This document shows, in pieces, positions 60,082 through 64,000 of a stretch of 64,000 nucleotides of DNA. The position numbers and the translations under genes were made by a program. The stretch comes from Saprospiraceae bacterium (GTDB lineage: Bacteria; Bacteroidota; Bacteroidia; Chitinophagales; Saprospiraceae), in assembly GCA_016714025.1 (NCBI GenBank), contig JADJOB010000002.1, forward strand, positions 1,768,001 to 1,832,000. Reading direction: 5' to 3'. The stretch's first letter is position 1. Each line of letters starts with the position of its first letter. The notes under the pieces were generated by a model. It saw only the letters and a list, made by a program, of their open reading frames with translations. It was not told the DNA's origin and did not search any database.

Positions 60082-62250
60082 TTATAATCTAATAATTTTT
60101 CTAAAAAAGTAACCATCATCAATTTGAATCTTTAATATAAAGACACCTATTAAAGGAATATAAATTTCACCATCAGTACAATTCCCTGCGCTTATAATTT
60201 GACCTTGTATGTTAAATAAAATATAAGTTGCATTTGGACTTATTCCATGAACTTTTATTTTTCCTGATGTTGGGTTAGGTTGAATTTCTATTTCTTTAGC
60301 TTCGAAGTTGCCTGTATTAGTGATAAACCAAGTACTATCACATGGATAACTCTGGAAATTATATTCAATACTATCTGATTTAAAACATCGCAATTTGGTT
60401 ACGATAGGATTAGGATCAAATAGACCAAATCCCAAATAAAGTTTTACATCGTATTTTGATGCTCCTATATTTTTATAAACTGGAATTATTAAATCAGAGG
60501 CAAAGGATCCATTATTTGACACTCGTAATAATTGAGTTGTAATGGTATCTCTATTTAATACTGTATTATAAATAGAATCCACTTTTACTTTAGCAATTTG
60601 GACACTATTTCTAGAGAAATCCCAATATTTAATATCGTAATCAGATGTAGAGTTAAATTGATAATGCATTTCGTATGAGTTTAGCATATTGTTCCAAAAG
60701 AACATCCTATCATTTTCTACATACATTGAATCTCCACTACTCAAATAATATATTTTCTTCCCGTTGGTATTATTTGTATCAAGTATTTTTTTAGTAATAT
60801 ATTGTACTGAGGAATGACCACCTCCAATAGAATAATCCGTCTCAAATATCCATTCAGTACCAATATTAAATTCTTGTGTTTTAACCTGAGTGGTAGGCCT
60901 AATTCTTATAATTGTATCACATATATATTCCGGGAGGCATCCTGATGAGTTTACTTTAATAATCCATAGTTGATTTGTTTGAACTTTAAGTATATCAATT
61001 GCCGAAATTTGATGATTATTATAATAAACTTCACCACAAGCTACAATATCGCCATTAGATAATTCTATTGCTTTTTCAAGAATTGATGGACGGAATTGCC
61101 CATATATTTCTTTATCAATTAACTCTTGTGGCAATTTAAAAATCCTTATCCAATCCACAATTCCATCGCTCTTAATTCTGCCTAAAAAACCATTATAGAC
61201 TGAAGAAATATCTGCTCCAAGAATCTTGCCATCGGAATTATCCCAAACGCGTCCAGTTACTAATATATCACCATTCTTACATTCCGTGATTCGGGCAATT
61301 CTATAGATTCTACCATCTTTAAGTTGATTATTAGGTAATTCTAAACTCCATTCAAGTTCTAAATCTTTGTTTAGTTTATTGATTGATCCCACTGTAAATT
61401 TAGGTTTAGCTGGGTGTCTTTGTGAGCTAAAATAATAATTACCAGAGCTACTGGCTAGTAAGCTTATATAATTTTTTCCATCATCTTCAAATTGAAAAGA
61501 ATCTACTACATTTCCCTCCCAATCTATCTTTAATATCTTTATCATTGGCTCTATAGAAGAAACTCCTGCGCCTGGATGTGAAGACATGATAAAAGATAAA
61601 TAACTATCACTGGTTAATTGAAGATCATGTGCATTGATCGCAAAATTACCTAAATAGTAACTTCTAGTCCATAGTTTCTGCAATGTACATGTATCTCTTT
61701 TTGATAATTCCAGTGTTGGTAAATTTGGATTTAAATTGGAATAAATTACATCACAAGTAAATAAATTGTCATTTATAAAATATATTCCTCTGTTTATAAA
61801 TTTATCTTTTGAATATATACTATCAATTCTAAAATTTTCAGTTTTAAAAACAGTGTTCAGTTTGTAAAGCCATATTGAATTTTCCCCAACAAATACTGGA
61901 TTTGAACTTACGTAAAAATTTTTATTACTTCTTGAAAATGCATTAAAGTTATCCGAAATACTTAAGGAATCAAGAAATCTCTCCATAAGAAGATTAGCAC
62001 CAAAATCAAGTCTCAATATTTTACCACATGGATAATAAGTATTTCCATTTTCGCAATATATTCCGGTATAAATAATTAAATTATTATCCTGAACTATAAA
62101 ATCACTAAACTCAGAACCAAAAATGCTACTATTCAAATTAAATATTTTTGAATAATATGATTGACTTAAACTAGTTTGACTTTGCATATAAAATAGCAGC
62201 ACAGTCAATAAGTATTTCATTGAATTATAAAAGAAGTTAAAAGGTATCAT
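60082..62250 (-). CDS. T9SS-sorted secreted protein
   Basis: 722 residues if started at the ATG at 62250, which overlaps the upstream gene by 4 bp; an ATG at 62220 gives a cleaner signal peptide (MKYLLTVLLFYMQSQTSLSQ) and may be the true start. The long middle is beta-rich with repeated Asn/Asp-Gly strands (RITECKNGDILVTGRVWDN, KAIELSNGDIVACGEVYYN), a beta-propeller-like pattern. The last ~75 residues (IEIQPNPTSGKIKVHGIS, ending FFRKIIRL) form a T9SS type A sorting domain. Probably chromosomal rather than element cargo, but the boundary is not fixed. Confidence 0.8.
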   Translation of the reverse strand: MIPFNFFYNSMKYLLTVLLFYMQSQTSLSQSYYSKIFNLNSSIFGSEFSDFIVQDNNLIIYTGIYCENGNTYYPCGKILRLDFGANLLMERFLDSLSISDNFNAFSRSNKNFYVSSNPVFVGENSIWLYKLNTVFKTENFRIDSIYSKDKFINRGIYFINDNLFTCDVIYSNLNPNLPTLELSKRDTCTLQKLWTRSYYLGNFAINAHDLQLTSDSYLSFIMSSHPGAGVSSIEPMIKILKIDWEGNVVDSFQFEDDGKNYISLLASSSGNYYFSSQRHPAKPKFTVGSINKLNKDLELEWSLELPNNQLKDGRIYRIARITECKNGDILVTGRVWDNSDGKILGADISSVYNGFLGRIKSDGIVDWIRIFKLPQELIDKEIYGQFRPSILEKAIELSNGDIVACGEVYYNNHQISAIDILKVQTNQLWIIKVNSSGCLPEYICDTIIRIRPTTQVKTQEFNIGTEWIFETDYSIGGGHSSVQYITKKILDTNNTNGKKIYYLSSGDSMYVENDRMFFWNNMLNSYEMHYQFNSTSDYDIKYWDFSRNSVQIAKVKVDSIYNTVLNRDTITTQLLRVSNNGSFASDLIIPVYKNIGASKYDVKLYLGFGLFDPNPIVTKLRCFKSDSIEYNFQSYPCDSTWFITNTGNFEAKEIEIQPNPTSGKIKVHGISPNATYILFNIQGQIISAGNCTDGEIYIPLIGVFILKIQIDDGYFFRKIIRL

Positions 62251-64000
62251 TTCAATAGAATTACTAATTCAGTAATGAGAATCTTATTGTCTGCGAAAAG
62301 TTGAATAAAATAAAAACCCGCTTTCCAATTTGAAGTATTTATTAAATATCTTCCTAATTCTGCCTTTGAGTAAAATACTTCATTGTTCATTAAATCTTTG
62401 ATATAAAAGTGGCCTGAAGATACTCCTTTAATTTCAACTATCAATTCATTGCTAAAAGGATTTGGGCTATAACTTAGTCTAGGAGTGGTCTTACCACTTT
62501 TAATTGATCTTGGCGAAATACCATTGGTTATCTCTTCTGGTAATTCCGAACTGACAACCTCACCTGTCAAGTCATAAAGCAGTGCTTTAGCATATGCTGA
62601 AGTAAAATGATTTTTGTTAGCGATAATTTGAACGGTATTAATTTCCTCATTACTTGGTTCATAAAAAGGCCCAAGTGGTAATCTAGCTAAGTTAATATAT
62701 TGAATTGTCTTAAAGTCTTGCATTGCTTCATCAACGGGATTATATTGGCTCAAGTAATTATATGCTCCTGAAAGATTATTTTCAAATATATATGAGCTAA
62801 AGACTTTTATTCTTGCATCATCTGTTTGTTCCATTGCAAAAATATTTCTAGCTCCTACAAATTCTTTAAGTTTTATTAGGTCTTGAAAATATTGATCCTT
62901 AGCTTTTTTAAGACACTTATTTAAGCCAGATAATTGAATTTGTTTTTCCAAACTATTTAAATTAGTATTTTGCTGAACTAATGTAATAGTCATCATAAGA
63001 TTATTAATTAGCTCAGGTAACGTACTATAAGAATTTCCCGAATTACAGGCAGATATGTCATTACCATTAATTATTGGAGTGAGACCTAATCCACAGTTAG
63101 GCTCAGGTAAATTGGAAGGACCAAACTGAAAACGATTTACGTTTGGATGTGCCAAAATAGCATCTCTGCAATCTACATCTGTTCCAGGTGGCTCAATATA
63201 ATAAAAAGGATTAGGATTACCAGTAATTGAAGGAATGCCTGAAGAGGCACTTCCATCATGAGTAAAGCAATTATTTGCTGGTCCAATGAATCCGGATAAA
63301 ATTATTCCCGAAACTGTGCCGTTGATAAAAACATCACTATATGAACTGTTAAAACAATTCTCAAAGAAATTAAAATCTGGATTTTGATCAATTACTGTAA
63401 GAGCCATTAAGTTAGTGTTGAATTGATTAAAATCAACATCTGCTACACCAATCCCATTGGCAAAACTTGCTGCACCAAATAGACCAGTTATTTCATTCCT
63501 CATTAAATCAAAATTATTATGTCCATCGTTTAATACATCAAGCCAAGAAGTCTGAAACCTATTATTAACAATAATATTTTGTGCAAATGTGGTCCCTCTC
63601 GCATTGTAACCGACATTGGAGCCTTTAAAAGTGTTACCTTTAATAATCGAAGCAATACCTGCAGATGCATTATTGAAAAGAATATCATTCATCCCACTGT
63701 TAAAAGTATTGTTTTCAATCAGAAACGATCCAGATGCTGAAACAATACAATGATCTGTAATATTATTAAAAATGCAATCTTTTATCTCTACTCCTTGGCA
63801 ATTCCAATTAGTTATACTCCATCTTCCACCATTTTGTGTACAATTTCTAATATAAGATGAGTTTGGGAGTGGAGTCCAGGACATTAATTCAACTATTCTT
63901 CTCACATTGTTGAAGGTTGTATTTTCAGCGTGCAATATGCCATTGCCATAACCCCAGATGATTGGAATTGATTCAGGTGCAAACATTGAAACTGCTGCGA
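62247..64000 (-). CDS. T9SS-sorted right-handed beta-helix protein, N-terminus outside the window
   Basis: The frame continues beyond the window edge, with no stop before an internal Met near 63986, so only the C-terminal ~584 residues are seen. The N-terminal part of the visible chain is a right-handed parallel beta-helix (SITNWNCQGVEIKDCIFNNI, SGSFLIENNTFNSGMNDIL, IIKGNTFKGSNVGYN), with Asn ladders. A long Asn/Gln/Leu-rich segment follows, then a T9SS type A sorting domain (LSYSPNPFSNELIVEIKGVS, ending ILITELVILLK). It is coupled to the next gene by an ATGA overlap. Likely surface-exposed, function unknown. Confidence 0.82.
   Translation of the reverse strand, partial: AAVSMFAPESIPIIWGYGNGILHAENTTFNNVRRIVELMSWTPLPNSSYIRNCTQNGGRWSITNWNCQGVEIKDCIFNNITDHCIVSASGSFLIENNTFNSGMNDILFNNASAGIASIIKGNTFKGSNVGYNARGTTFAQNIIVNNRFQTSWLDVLNDGHNNFDLMRNEITGLFGAASFANGIGVADVDFNQFNTNLMALTVIDQNPDFNFFENCFNSSYSDVFINGTVSGIILSGFIGPANNCFTHDGSASSGIPSITGNPNPFYYIEPPGTDVDCRDAILAHPNVNRFQFGPSNLPEPNCGLGLTPIINGNDISACNSGNSYSTLPELINNLMMTITLVQQNTNLNSLEKQIQLSGLNKCLKKAKDQYFQDLIKLKEFVGARNIFAMEQTDDARIKVFSSYIFENNLSGAYNYLSQYNPVDEAMQDFKTIQYINLARLPLGPFYEPSNEEINTVQIIANKNHFTSAYAKALLYDLTGEVVSSELPEEITNGISPRSIKSGKTTPRLSYSPNPFSNELIVEIKGVSSGHFYIKDLMNNEVFYSKAELGRYLINTSNWKAGFYFIQLFADNKILITELVILLK

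Overview
The window is from a Bacteroidota genome, most likely a Saprospiria/Chitinophagia-type environmental relative. This rests on type IX secretion (T9SS) C-terminal sorting domains, an HU-CCDC81/SPOR protein, a fused E1 alpha/beta dehydrogenase, ECF sigma factors with membrane partners, TonB-type receptors, DUF5777 and choice-of-anchor V proteins, and promoters resembling the TAnnTTTG -7 box. No rRNA or CRISPR array was seen. One complete tRNA gene (tRNA-Pro, anticodon GGG) and one tRNA-Leu 3' fragment are present.

Positions 1-39475 read as chromosome backbone. 1-6080 holds a partial unknown gene, an HU/SPOR envelope protein, kdsA, an FAD oxidoreductase and a 2-oxoacid dehydrogenase E1 fusion. 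6507-16945 is a signalling and proteolysis block: a secreted caspase-like protease, two lipoproteins and a large TPR-CHAT protein on the minus strand, facing an ECF sigma factor, a TPR membrane protein and an M48-like protease on the plus strand. 16954-22473 has a minus-strand cytochrome c / DUF5777 / anchor-V set, a PepSY-like lipoprotein and a second sigma/membrane-partner pair. 22636-29920 is metabolic: paaG/paaY-like genes, DUF2461, YihY, thioesterase, arginine deiminase, and a threonine dehydrogenase/kbl pair. 30195-39228 encodes a PA-domain T9SS protein, a tricorn-type protease and a TonB-dependent receptor, with a 123-bp tandem repeat array before the receptor.

From 39476 to about 60000 the sequence is mobile. 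Element A starts at tRNA-Pro and carries an HTH gene, a small conserved gene, a minus-strand pair (an unknown protein plus a proteasome-like Ntn-hydrolase candidate), and the C-terminal stub of a RuvC-like gene cut by an IS21-family element. The IS21 transposase gene is broken by a stop codon and then joins the 3' half of a tRNA-Leu gene. There element B begins, with paralogues of the same HTH and small genes. Element B carries an ABC-F ribosome-protection-type ATPase and a minus-strand enzyme cluster: aminotransferase, adenylate-forming ligase, SHMT-like enzyme, 2-hydroxyacid dehydrogenase, P-loop kinase-like protein and a histidine phosphatase split by an IS66 element. It ends with a mobility core: a VirD4/TraG-like ATPase, a large serine recombinase, a replication-type winged-helix protein, an XRE regulator and a full RuvC-like gene.

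60082-64000 encodes two large minus-strand T9SS-sorted proteins, the second running off the window. The most interesting points are the tRNA-linked element family, the use of an istA site resembling the tRNA-Leu anticodon arm as a junction, the Ntn-hydrolase cargo, and the apparent amino-acid-derived small-molecule cluster linked to an ABC-F gene.
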